In this document: positions 53,329 to 61,296 of the stretch, piece by piece
Layout: each line of letters starts with the position of its first letter
How positions within the stretch are numbered: the first letter of the stretch is position 1
Source of the DNA: Hoeflea prorocentri
Lineage (GTDB): Bacteria; Pseudomonadota; Alphaproteobacteria; Rhizobiales; Rhizobiaceae
Assembly (NCBI RefSeq): GCF_027944115.1
Contig: NZ_JAPJZI010000002.1
Location: 124,001-188,000, forward strand
Length of the DNA: 64,000 nucleotides
Direction of reading: 5' to 3'
Made by a program: the position numbers and the translations under genes
Notes under the pieces: generated by a model
Database searches by the model: none
Seen by the model: only the letters and a program-made list of their open reading frames with translations
What the model was told of the DNA's origin: nothing

Positions 53329-54510
53329 ATGACACAACCTTCAATCGTAATCGCCAGCGCGGCTCGAACGGCCGTGGGATCCTTCAACGGCGCCTTTGCG
53401 ACGGTCCCTGCCCATGAGCTTGGCGCCTGCGCCATCTCCGGCGCCCTTGAGCGGGCCGGCGTGGACCCCTCCGATGTCGACGAAGTGATCATGGGCCAGA
53501 TACTGCAGGCCGGCGAAGGCCAGAACCCCGCCCGCCAGGCGGCCATGAGCGCCGGCATTCCGCATGAAGCAACGGCCTGGGGTCTGAACCAGCTTTGCGG
53601 ATCCGGATTGCGCGCGGTTGCGGTCGGCATGCAGCAGATCGCCACGGGCGATGCGTCGATTGTCGTCGCCGGCGGCCAGGAATCCATGTCCATGGCGCCG
53701 CATTGCGCCCATTTGCGCTCCGGTCAGAAGATGGGCGATCTCAAAATGATCGACACGATGATCAAGGACGGCCTGACGGATGCGTTTTACGGCTACCATA
53801 TGGGCAACACGGCCGAGAATGTCGCCGAGCGCTGGCAGCTCACGCGCGAAGACCAGGACACCTTTGCCGTCGCCTCGCAGAACAAGGCCGAAGCGGCGCA
53901 GAAAGCCGGTCGGTTCAAGGACGAGATCGTGCCGTTCACCGTCAAGACCCGCAAGGGCGACATAATCGTCGAAGATGACGAGTATATCCGTCACGGTGCA
54001 TCGATCGAACAGATGGCAAAGCTGCGCCCGGCGTTCTCGAAAGACGGCACGGTGACGGCGGCCAATGCGTCCGGCATTAATGACGGCGCGGCGGCGACCG
54101 TGCTGATGAGTGAAGAAGAAGCGGCCAAGCGCGGCATCAAGCCGATGGCCAAGATCGTATCCTGGGCAACGGCGGGCGTTGATCCGCAGATCATGGGAAC
54201 CGGGCCGATCCCGGCTTCCAAGAAGGCGCTGGAACGCGCCGGCTGGACAATCGCCGACCTGGAGCTGGTCGAAGCCAATGAAGCGTTTGCCGCCCAGGCC
54301 TGTGCGGTAAACAAGGATCTCGGCTGGGATCCAGAGATCGTCAATGTGAATGGCGGTGCGATTGCCATCGGCCACCCGATCGGCGCGTCCGGTGCGCGGG
54401 TGCTCAATACGCTGCTTTTCGAAATGCAGCGCCGGGATGCCAAGAAGGGCCTTGCCACGCTGTGCATCGGCGGCGGAATGGGTGTCGCGATGTGCATTGA
54501 GCGCAGCTAG
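53329..54510 (+). CDS. phaA: Acetyl-CoA C-acetyltransferase (PhaA)
   Basis: PhaA condenses two acetyl-CoA into acetoacetyl-CoA, the first step of polyhydroxybutyrate synthesis. The 393-residue thiolase has the N-terminal active-site Cys in [14 protein letters not shown], the C-terminal [15 protein letters not shown] and the second Cys in [13 protein letters not shown]. The NEAF motif ([10 protein letters not shown]) is present. It is followed after 55 bases by phaB, with a hairpin between the two genes. Confidence 0.96.
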   Translation: MTQPSIVIASAARTAVGSFNGAFATVPAHELGACAISGALERAGVDPSDVDEVIMGQILQAGEGQNPARQAAMSAGIPHEATAWGLNQLCGSGLRAVAVGMQQIATGDASIVVAGGQESMSMAPHCAHLRSGQKMGDLKMIDTMIKDGLTDAFYGYHMGNTAENVAERWQLTREDQDTFAVASQNKAEAAQKAGRFKDEIVPFTVKTRKGDIIVEDDEYIRHGASIEQMAKLRPAFSKDGTVTAANASGINDGAAATVLMSEEEAAKRGIKPMAKIVSWATAGVDPQIMGTGPIPASKKALERAGWTIADLELVEANEAFAAQACAVNKDLGWDPEIVNVNGGAIAIGHPIGASGARVLNTLLFEMQRRDAKKGLATLCIGGGMGVAMCIERS

Positions 54511-54519
54511 GAAAACCAG

Positions 54520-54542
54520 CGCGTGCCATCATTGGGCACGCG
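54520..54542 (+). repeat. Intercistronic hairpin between phaA and phaB
   Basis: CGCGTGCC (54520-54527) pairs perfectly with GGCACGCG (54535-54542) across a seven-base loop. No T-run follows, so it is not a terminator. It could stabilise the phaA transcript or attenuate phaB relative to phaA. Confidence 0.6.
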
Positions 54543-54565
54543 CATAGAAACCTCCGGGAGGTGTT

Positions 54566-55291
54566 ATGAGTAAAGTTGCAGTTGTCACGGGCGGAACGCG
54601 AGGCATCGGCGCCGCGATTTCGGTTGCCCTCAAGGAAGCCGGCTACAGCGTCGCCGCCAACTATGCGGGCAATGACGAAAAGGCCAATGCCTTCAAGGAA
54701 GAGACGGGAATTCCCGTCTATAAGTGGGACGTTTCGGACTACCAGTCCTGCGCCGACGGGATTGCCAAGGTGGAAGCCGATCTCGGGCCGGTTGCGATCC
54801 TGGTCAACAATGCCGGCATCACGCGCGATGCCATGTTCCACAAGATGACACCGGAAAACTGGAACGATGTGATCAGCACCAACCTGACGGGTCTGTTCAA
54901 CATGACGCACCCCGTCTGGCCCGGCATGCGTGAGCGCGGCTTCGGACGCGTAATCAACATCTCTTCCATCAACGGTCAGAAGGGTCAGATGGGGCAGGCA
55001 AACTATTCCGCCGCCAAGGCCGGTGATATCGGCCTGACCAAGACATTGGCTCAGGAAGGCGCCGCCAAGGGCATCACCGTGAATGCCATTTGCCCTGGCT
55101 ATATCGGCACCGAGATGGTGCGGGCCGTGCCCGAGAAGGTTCTCAACGAGCGCATTCTGCCGCTGATCCCGGTCGGCCGTCTGGGCGAGCCTGAAGAGAT
55201 TGCGCGCTGTGTCGTCTTCCTGGCATCGGATGATGCCGGTTTCATAACCGGCTCGACCATATCAGCCAATGGTGGGCAATATTTCGCCTGA
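54566..55291 (+). CDS. phaB: Acetoacetyl-CoA reductase (PhaB)
   Basis: PhaB reduces acetoacetyl-CoA to (R)-3-hydroxybutyryl-CoA with NADPH. The 241-residue short-chain dehydrogenase has TGGTRGIGAAISVAL, NNAGIT, and the catalytic Ser-Tyr-Lys (ISSINGQKGQMGQANYSAAKAG) with PGYIGTEMV. It has a strong ribosome site, GGGAGG, six bases before the ATG. The PHB synthase gene phaC is not in this window. An intrinsic terminator follows. Confidence 0.96.
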   Translation: MSKVAVVTGGTRGIGAAISVALKEAGYSVAANYAGNDEKANAFKEETGIPVYKWDVSDYQSCADGIAKVEADLGPVAILVNNAGITRDAMFHKMTPENWNDVISTNLTGLFNMTHPVWPGMRERGFGRVINISSINGQKGQMGQANYSAAKAGDIGLTKTLAQEGAAKGITVNAICPGYIGTEMVRAVPEKVLNERILPLIPVGRLGEPEEIARCVVFLASDDAGFITGSTISANGGQYFA

Positions 55292-55308
55292 TAACGCATA
55301 TTTTTCAT

Positions 55309-55341
55309 AAAAAGGCGGCGTCCGATGGGCGCCGCCTTTTT
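55309..55341 (+). terminator. Intrinsic terminator after phaB
   Basis: AAAAAGGCGGCG (55309-55320) pairs with CGCCGCCTTTTT (55330-55341) around a nine-base loop and ends in a T-run. It is a strong rho-independent terminator closing the phaA-phaB unit. Confidence 0.92.
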
Positions 55342-55540
55342 GTTTTCCGATTCGTTTTTCGTCGTCGGCCCCTTGGCGCCGGTCAGTGCGTATTAACTTT
55401 TTTCATGACGTGACAGCGTCTGTTGTTAACGATTGGCCCTGCCCGGCACGTCATACGAGGGCCTCCAGCCGTCCTGACTTGTGGCTGAGCCGTTGCGGCG
55501 GGATAGATGTTGTGTGGACAAAACAGGAACGTGTGCCGGT

Positions 55541-55589
55541 CAGCGATTCGTCGCCGTTTCGTTCCGCCTTTGATCGTATTGTTAACGCA
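55541..55589. repeat. Direct repeat, copy 1 (GATTC... GTTAAC)
   Basis: The 28 bases from 55541 match those from 55825 at 27 of 28 positions. Nine variable bases follow, and both copies then read ATTGTTAAC. The two copies lie 284 bases apart in the same direction. Each copy begins with a GATTC CcrM-type site and ends with a GTTAAC palindrome. Confidence 0.85.
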
Positions 55590-55824
55590 TATCGCGAAAA
55601 TTCGGTATTTTCCCGTTTAGGAACCGTTAAGTTTTTGCGAGCGTTTACAGGCTGTTAACCATAATGTTCGGATCGGTCAGGCACCTTGAGGCAAATCGTT
55701 AACGCTGACAGTCCAAATTCGGCATTATCTGCAATTCGGGGTCGACAGCCGATTCAGCATCTAGTGGTGGCTTTGTCGCGCAGGCGCAGATTTTGCCGTG
55801 AACAAACCCTGAATCTTGATGAGT

Positions 55825-55874
55825 CAGTGATTCGTCGCCGTTTCGTTCCGCCCCTGTTCCAATTGTTAACCGCA
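55825..55874. repeat. Direct repeat, copy 2
   Basis: This is the second copy of the 49-50 base repeat, with the same GATTC start, the shared GTCGCCGTTTCGTTCCGCC core and the ATTGTTAAC end. It lies about 80 bases before the helicase start codon. Confidence 0.85.
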
Positions 55875-55951
55875 GAGATGAAATTTGCCGTGTGCAGCAC
55901 CATTTGCCGTGGTAAGAACCCCGCAATCCAATCGCAGATGTTTCACGTTTG

Positions 55952-58900
55952 ATGCTCCAATCCACACAGCAAGACAACAGGGCGGCCGTCCACAGCGGAC
56001 GCGGGGTAACCGCGGTGCTCGGGCCGACAAATACCGGCAAGACCCACTATGCCATCGAGCGCATGGTGGCGCATGGCAGCGGGGTGATCGGCCTGCCTTT
56101 GCGGCTGCTTGCCCGCGAGGTCTATGAGCGCATCTGCGAAAAGGCGGGGCGGGCCAATGTTGCGCTCATTACCGGCGAAGAAAAGATCAGCCCGCAGGGC
56201 GCGCGGTATTCCGTCTGCACCGTCGAAGCGATGCCGAAGGAAACGGACGTCGAGTTTGTCGCCATCGACGAGGTGCAACTGGCCGGCGACCTGGAGCGCG
56301 GGCATGTCTTTACGGACCGGCTCCTCAATCTGAGGGGCCGCGAGGAAACGTTGCTTCTGGGCGCGGCAACAATGCGGCCCATCCTTGAAAGCTTGCTGCC
56401 CGGCCTGACCGTGGTCTCGCGGCCGCGGCTCTCGCATCTTGCCTATTCGGGATCCAAGAAGATCACCCGGCTGCCGCGCCGTTCGGCCGTCGTGGCCTTT
56501 TCGGCCGACGAGGTTTATGCCATCGCCGAACTGATCCGCCGCCAGCGCGGTGGCGCCGCTGTTGTGCTAGGCGCCTTGAGCCCTCGAACCCGCAATGCGC
56601 AGGTGGCGCTCTATCAGCAGGGCGACGTCGAATATCTGGTGGCAACCGATGCCATCGGCATGGGGCTCAATCTCGACGTTGATCATGTCGCCTTTGCCCA
56701 GGACAGAAAGTTCGACGGCTACCAGTTCCGCAATCTGAATCCGACCGAACTCGGCCAGATCGCCGGCCGCGCCGGCCGCTATATGCGGGACGGGACCTTT
56801 GGCGTGACCGGGCGGGTCGACCCTTTCCCCGACGAGGTTGTCGAACGGATAGAGAGTCACGATTTCGAGCCGCTCAAGGTACTGCAGTGGCGCAGCAAGA
56901 TGTTCGACTTCTCATCGCTCAACGATCTTTGCGCCAGTCTGGACGAAGCGCCGACACGGCAGGGGCTTACACGGGCGCTGCCCGCGGTCGACAGGCAGGC
57001 ACTCGATTATCTGTCCCGCGATAGCGATGTGGTGCGGATGGCCAGGGGACCTGAGGCGGTTGAGCGGCTTTGGGATGTGTGCGCACTGCCCGATTACCGC
57101 AAAATCGCGCCGGCACAGCATGCCGATCTGATTGCCACAATTTTTTGCGACATTGTCGAACAGGGCCATGTGCGCGAGGATTATGTTGCCGAACAGGTGC
57201 GGCGGGCGGACCGGACCGACGGGGAAATCGACACGCTGTCGGCGCGCATTTCGCAAATCAGAACCTGGACATACGCGGCAAACAGGCCCGGTTGGCTTGC
57301 GAATCCGTCACACTGGCAAGAAAAGACGCGCGAAATCGAGGATCGGTTGTCGGATGCGTTGCATGAAAGGTTGACGAAACGCTTTGTTGACCGCAGGACA
57401 TCTGTGCTCATGAAGCGGTTAAGAGAGAACGCTATGCTTGAAGCTGAAATCGGCGTCGATGGGGACGTTTTTGTCGAGGGACACCATGTCGGACAGTTGA
57501 ACGGATTCCGGTTCACGCCCGATTCCAGTGCCGAGGGTCCGGACGCCAAGGCGGTGCTTGCGGCGGCCCAAAAATCTCTGGCGCTGGAGTTCGAGGCGCG
57601 CGCGGCGCGGCTGCACGCATCCGGTAACAATGATTTTGCATTGTCTTCCGACGGGTTCGTCCGTTGGATGGGTGATCCGATTGCGCGCCTTGCCGAGAGC
57701 GACAATATCTTGCGTCCGCGGGCAGTCCTGTTAGCCGACGAACAATTGACGCAGCAAGCACGTGACGTGGTCTCGGCGCGTATCGAGCGTTTTGTCGGAC
57801 ATCACATCGGGACCGTCCTCAAGCCGCTTGATGACCTGGCTGCCGCCGAAGACCTTGAGGGCCTTTCCAAGGGGTTGGCTTTTCGTCTGGTGGAAGCCTT
57901 CGGAATTTTGTTCCGGCGGGATGTCGCCGCCGATGTAAAAGCGCTCGATCAGGATGCGCGCGGCACGCTGCGCCGTTACGGCATTCGCTTCGGTGCCTAT
58001 CACGTGTTCATGCCGGCGCTGCTGAAACCGGCTCCTGCGGAGATGATCACACTCTTGTGGTCACTGCGAAATGATGGATTTGACAAGCCGGGATATGGCG
58101 AAATCACATCAGCGCTGGCGGCCGGCCGGACATCGGTTGTTACGGATCCCTCCTATGAACGGGAATTTTACCGGCTTGCCGGATTCCGCTTCCTGGGCAA
58201 GCGCGCGGTGCGGATCGATATTCTTGAGCGGCTCGCGGATATCATCAGGCCGCTTTTGCAATGGAAAGAGGATGCGGGGCCGCGGCCGGAGGGCGCCTAT
58301 GACGGTCGCCGGTTCGTCACGACCCCGGCCATGCTCTCCATACTCGGCGCCACCGCGGATGATATCGAGGAGATTCTCAAGGGCCTTGGCTATCGGTCGG
58401 AGCAGGTCAGTGCAGAAGAAGCGGAGGCCCACCTGGTAGCGCTGGATGCAAAGGCCGCAGAGGCTGGCGCGAAACCTGACGCGACTGTGGCAACAGATGG
58501 GGCAGCGAAAGACGTCAAGGCCGAGGCCGAACCGTCGGCAAAGCCAGAAGAAACTGCCGGTGCCGATGAGGCGGAAGCGCAAAAGGCCGAAACGGAAATC
58601 GTGGTCACTGAAAATGCAGTGGCGAATTCGCCACCGGAAGAGGCGGCTTCGCCCGATGCAAATGCGCCAGAGGCAGAAGAGGCTGACGATGGTGCCGTTT
58701 CTGCAAAGACTGACGAAGGGGAAGCCGAGCCACCCAAGCCTGTCCTCCTGTGGCGCCCGGCCGGACGTACCGATGGTCAGCGTGGCCGTGGCCGCCATCA
58801 TAATCAGCGCAAGGGAGCCGGTCCGGGAAAGCAGCAGGGCAGGCACCGCGATGGCGAACGCGGACCCAAAAAGGGCAAGGGCAATTTCAAAGGCAAGTCG

Positions 58901-59014
58901 GGCAAGGGCAAGCCGGGAGGCTTCTCGTCCCGTCCGCCGCGCACGAATAAGCCGATCGATCCGGATTCGCCCTTTGCCAAGCTGGCGGCTCTCAAAGAGC
59001 AACTCAACAAGTGA
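55952..59014 (+). CDS. Suv3/MgpS-like DExH-box helicase with basic C-terminal tail
   Basis: The 1020-residue protein has Walker A GPTNTGKTHYAIERM, the DEVQ box (AIDEVQLAGDLERGHVFTDRLL) and the helicase motif VI region QIAGRAGRYMRDGTF, all in a Suv3-type RNA helicase core (1-400). The middle resembles the helicase-associated domains of this family. From about residue 810 the sequence is low-complexity: a Glu/Ala/Lys-rich stretch and then a Gly/Arg/Lys-rich tail (RGRGRHHNQRKGAG, KGKGNFKGKSGKGK) that should bind RNA. The start is ATG 55952; a TTG directly upstream is less likely. The S4-domain gene follows after 17 bases, so both are likely RNA-processing partners. Confidence 0.92.
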   Translation: MLQSTQQDNRAAVHSGRGVTAVLGPTNTGKTHYAIERMVAHGSGVIGLPLRLLAREVYERICEKAGRANVALITGEEKISPQGARYSVCTVEAMPKETDVEFVAIDEVQLAGDLERGHVFTDRLLNLRGREETLLLGAATMRPILESLLPGLTVVSRPRLSHLAYSGSKKITRLPRRSAVVAFSADEVYAIAELIRRQRGGAAVVLGALSPRTRNAQVALYQQGDVEYLVATDAIGMGLNLDVDHVAFAQDRKFDGYQFRNLNPTELGQIAGRAGRYMRDGTFGVTGRVDPFPDEVVERIESHDFEPLKVLQWRSKMFDFSSLNDLCASLDEAPTRQGLTRALPAVDRQALDYLSRDSDVVRMARGPEAVERLWDVCALPDYRKIAPAQHADLIATIFCDIVEQGHVREDYVAEQVRRADRTDGEIDTLSARISQIRTWTYAANRPGWLANPSHWQEKTREIEDRLSDALHERLTKRFVDRRTSVLMKRLRENAMLEAEIGVDGDVFVEGHHVGQLNGFRFTPDSSAEGPDAKAVLAAAQKSLALEFEARAARLHASGNNDFALSSDGFVRWMGDPIARLAESDNILRPRAVLLADEQLTQQARDVVSARIERFVGHHIGTVLKPLDDLAAAEDLEGLSKGLAFRLVEAFGILFRRDVAADVKALDQDARGTLRRYGIRFGAYHVFMPALLKPAPAEMITLLWSLRNDGFDKPGYGEITSALAAGRTSVVTDPSYEREFYRLAGFRFLGKRAVRIDILERLADIIRPLLQWKEDAGPRPEGAYDGRRFVTTPAMLSILGATADDIEEILKGLGYRSEQVSAEEAEAHLVALDAKAAEAGAKPDATVATDGAAKDVKAEAEPSAKPEETAGADEAEAQKAETEIVVTENAVANSPPEEAASPDANAPEAEEADDGAVSAKTDEGEAEPPKPVLLWRPAGRTDGQRGRGRHHNQRKGAGPGKQQGRHRDGERGPKKGKGNFKGKSGKGKPGGFSSRPPRTNKPIDPDSPFAKLAALKEQLNK

Positions 59015-59031
59015 GGGCCGGCTGACACGCC

Positions 59032-59421
59032 ATGACCAGCGAAGCCAGGCAGCGGATTGACAAATGGCTCTATTTCGCACGTGTCGTAAAATCCCGCTCG
59101 CTTGCCGCCAAGCTCGCACAATCGGGCCGCGTCAGGCTCAATGGTGACAAGATCGATCAGCCCAGCAGGCAGGTGGGATGCGAGGATGTGCTCACCGTCA
59201 CGCTTGATCGCAAGATTCTGGTTCTCAAAATCGTCGGGTTTGCAGAACGGCGAGGCCCCTATTCGGAAGCCAAGATGCTCTACGAAGATATAAGTCCACC
59301 CCCCGTTGCCCGCGACCGCACGGCAACGCCCGCGCTTGCCCCGTACCGGGAGGCAGGCAGCGGACGCCCGACCAAGCGTGAGCGAAGGCAGTTGGATAAA
59401 TTGAAGTCTTCGGACGAGTAG
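59032..59421 (+). CDS. S4-domain RNA-binding protein (HslR-like)
   Basis: The 129-residue protein has an S4 domain at residues 7-60 (QRIDKWLYFARVVKSRSLAAKLAQSG, given as RIDKWLYFARVVKSRS and LAAKLAQSGRV) and the GDKIDQPSRQV hairpin. The remaining basic Arg/Lys/Pro-rich tail (RPTKRERRQLDKLK) resembles HslR, which binds stalled ribosomes under heat stress. It is encoded just after the helicase and in the same direction, typical for rhizobia. Confidence 0.9.
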   Translation: MTSEARQRIDKWLYFARVVKSRSLAAKLAQSGRVRLNGDKIDQPSRQVGCEDVLTVTLDRKILVLKIVGFAERRGPYSEAKMLYEDISPPPVARDRTATPALAPYREAGSGRPTKRERRQLDKLKSSDE

Positions 59422-59660
59422 CCGCGCCGCCGCGTGTGGATGCGACAAATTGTACCAGACGCAATCCCGCTTTCCGATTCCGGCATCAAGTTGGCGCATT
59501 TGTTCGGCGATACAGGCAAATTTGGAATGCGGTTTCTGGAGCTTCCGCGCCTGAGGGCCACACTGCGTCTCCAGGCGTAACCATGGTCTTGCCAAGGCAA
59601 ATCAAAGCCGCTACCTGAACGATTGTTCAACACTCGCGCATGCCGAAACCGGAGCCGTTC

Positions 59661-59999
59661 ATGACATATATCGTCAACGACAATTGCATCAAATGCAAAT
59701 ACACCGATTGCGTGGAAGTGTGTCCGGTTGACTGTTTCTACGAGGGCGAGAACATGCTCGTGATCCACCCGGACGAATGTATCGATTGCGGTGTGTGCGA
59801 ACCGGAATGCCCGGCGGAAGCCATCAAGCCGGACACGGAGCCCGGTCTCGAGAAATGGCTGCAGATCAACACGGAATATGCCGAAAAGTGGCCCAATATC
59901 ACCATGAAGAAAGACCCGCTTCCCGATGCGGATGCGCACGACGGCATGGAAGGAAAGTTTGAAAAGTTCTTTTCCGCCGAGCCAGGTGAAGGTGACTGA
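59661..59999 (+). CDS. fdxA: 7Fe ferredoxin FdxA
   Basis: FdxA is a soluble electron carrier with [3Fe-4S] and [4Fe-4S] clusters. The 112-residue protein has the cluster motifs [19 protein letters not shown] and [17 protein letters not shown] at the N-terminal half. The acidic C-terminal half ([18 protein letters not shown]) is characteristic of the Azotobacter-type 7Fe ferredoxins. The start at 59661 gives MTYIVNDNC, the conserved start. An upstream ATG in frame is at 59640. The gap 59422-59660 carries no gene that I support. Confidence 0.96.
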   Translation: MTYIVNDNCIKCKYTDCVEVCPVDCFYEGENMLVIHPDECIDCGVCEPECPAEAIKPDTEPGLEKWLQINTEYAEKWPNITMKKDPLPDADAHDGMEGKFEKFFSAEPGEGD

Positions 60000-60407
60000 A
60001 CGCCACCTGGCGCCGTGCATCGTGCCACGCGGCCAACGGAGTTCATCTTGAAAACGGGCGTAAGTTAACCAATATAATGGATTGAGCCGGCCGCGCGTGT
60101 GTGCAAGTGCGGCAAATTATTGATTTGCGCGGATTTTTGTGATAGTTGTGTCAAACTGATCACAGGCAGGTCCAGGGGCCTGCCGTAAATGCCACGCTCA
60201 CGGAAGAAAAACATCCCCGCGAACCTGAGTTCATCTGACAGCAGCTTGCTTGGACGGCTGTCACGTATGGCCGGATGTGTTGATTGTCCACGTGTGCGAT
60301 TGAAGGCGAAAGGCAACAGGCCGACATTCCCGTCAGCTCTGCCTGCGGTGCGGATCGGTACCTAACCCGGCGTTCTCCGGGGCTGTAATAGGGAGTAAAA
60401 AGAACGC
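60000..60407 (+). promoter_or_regulatory. Long leader region before the CarD-type gene
   Basis: This 408-base stretch has no supported gene. It holds GTTAACCAATATAATGG at 60064-60080, which includes a CtrA-like GTTAACC half-site and a TATAAT-like -10 word, and a hairpin GGCAGG/CCTGCC (60165-60170 with 60179-60184). The ribosome site GGGAG precedes carD by 11 bases. The length suggests a multi-signal promoter or structured 5' leader. Confidence 0.4.
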
Positions 60408-60989
60408 ATGACAACCCAGAAAAAGTCTTCTCAGCGTCAGGGTTTCAAGACGAACGAGTACATTGTCTATCCAGCCCATGGGGTCGGTCAGATTGTTGCA
60501 ATCGAAGAGCAGGAAGTTGCCGGTCACAAGCTTGAGCTTTTTGTTATCGATTTCGAAAAGGACAAAATGCGGCTCAAGGTTCCGGTTGCCAAGGCATCCT
60601 CAATCGGCATGCGCAAGCTTGCCGAAACGGACTTTGTCGACCGTTCTCTGAAAGTGGTGCAGGGCCGCGCGCGCATCAAGCGCACCATGTGGTCGCGCCG
60701 CGCGCAGGAATATGACGCCAAGATCAATTCCGGCGACCTGATTTCGATCGCCGAGGTTGTTCGCGATCTCTATCGAGCTGAAAACCAGCCGGAGCAGTCC
60801 TATTCGGAGCGCCAGCTTTATGAGGCGGCACTTGACCGGATGGCGCGGGAGATTGCTGCCGTCAACAAGCTCTCGGAAACCGAGGCTGTGCGTCTGATCG
60901 AGACCAATCTGAACAAGGGTCCGAAGCGCGGCAAGGCCGCTTCCGAAGACGGCGTCAATGATGGCGAAACGCAGGAAGCAGCAGCTTAA
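60408..60989 (+). CDS. CarD-family transcriptional regulator
   Basis: CarD/CdnL proteins bind the RNA polymerase beta subunit and stabilise open promoter complexes, mainly for rRNA and housekeeping genes. The 193-residue protein has the N-terminal CarD_CdnL_TRCF Tudor-like domain (FKTNEYIVYPAHGVGQIVAIEEQEVAGHKLE given as NEYIVYPAHGVGQIV, EVAGHKLELFVIDF). The C-terminal helical domain with the conserved MWSRRAQEYDAKINSGD stretch follows. It is followed by an intrinsic terminator and then rpoH2. In rhizobia the order fdxA, carD, rpoH is conserved. Confidence 0.93.
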   Translation: MTTQKKSSQRQGFKTNEYIVYPAHGVGQIVAIEEQEVAGHKLELFVIDFEKDKMRLKVPVAKASSIGMRKLAETDFVDRSLKVVQGRARIKRTMWSRRAQEYDAKINSGDLISIAEVVRDLYRAENQPEQSYSERQLYEAALDRMAREIAAVNKLSETEAVRLIETNLNKGPKRGKAASEDGVNDGETQEAAA

Positions 60990-61061
60990 GTGTTGATTTT
61001 GTAAAGTTCACCGGAATGTGAACGCGCGATCGCGACACAAGATTATTCGCTGGAAATGAGC

Positions 61062-61089
61062 AAAAACCCGGTCATCGACCGGGTTTTTT
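61062..61089 (+). terminator. Intrinsic terminator after the CarD-type gene
   Basis: AAAAACCCGGTC (61062-61073) pairs with GACCGGGTTTTT (61077-61088) around an ATC loop, with a T-run at the end. It separates carD from rpoH2. Confidence 0.92.
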
Positions 61090-61114
61090 GCATCTTTTAC
61101 TCAAGTTTTAGGAG

Positions 61115-61136
61115 TTTGGGATCGATTGGTCCCAAA
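61115..61136 (+). promoter_or_regulatory. Inverted repeat upstream of rpoH2
   Basis: TTTGGGA (61115-61121) and TCCCAAA (61130-61136) form a seven-base inverted repeat with an eight-base spacer. It may be an operator or a small hairpin in the rpoH2 promoter region. A second, weaker terminator-like fold (ACCGG with CCGGT and a run of five T) lies at 61225-61250. Confidence 0.4.
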
Positions 61137-61296
61137 TGGTGAACACTGCGTTTCATTGCAATTGTAGTGATCCACACACACGATTGTGACGTAACAACCG
61201 TGCGTTTGCCCGTAAGAATAGGGTACCGGGTTCAGACCCGACCGGTTTTTGAAACCTCAAGCGAAAGCTACGAAGGCTTTCATTTTGGAGTGCATC

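Larger units (their letters stand above)
55342..55951. promoter_or_regulatory. GTTAAC/GANTC-rich gene-free region before the helicase
   Basis: No coding sequence is supported in these 610 bases. The palindrome GTTAAC occurs five times (55425, 55581, 55654, 55698 and 55865), and TTAACCAT, a CtrA-type half-site, follows one of them at 55655. GANTC, the alphaproteobacterial CcrM methylation site, occurs six times (55349, 55545, 55751, 55811, 55821 and 55829). A DnaA-box-like TGTGGACAA is at 55513. A direct repeat (described separately) lies within it. The pattern suggests cell-cycle-linked control or a replication-related locus. Confidence 0.55.

Noticed and set aside
55513-55521. DnaA box proving a replication origin
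   Set aside because: A single near-match (one mismatch to TTATCCACA on the reverse strand) without an array of boxes or an AT-rich unwinding region is not enough for an origin call; it is kept only as a hint in the finding.
55541-55874. Possible CRISPR-like repeat
   Set aside because: Only two copies exist, spaced 284 bases apart, with no regular spacer pattern and no cas genes.
59422-59660. Short open frame in the gap before fdxA
   Set aside because: It lacks a ribosome site, has no recognisable domain and overlaps the probable fdxA promoter.
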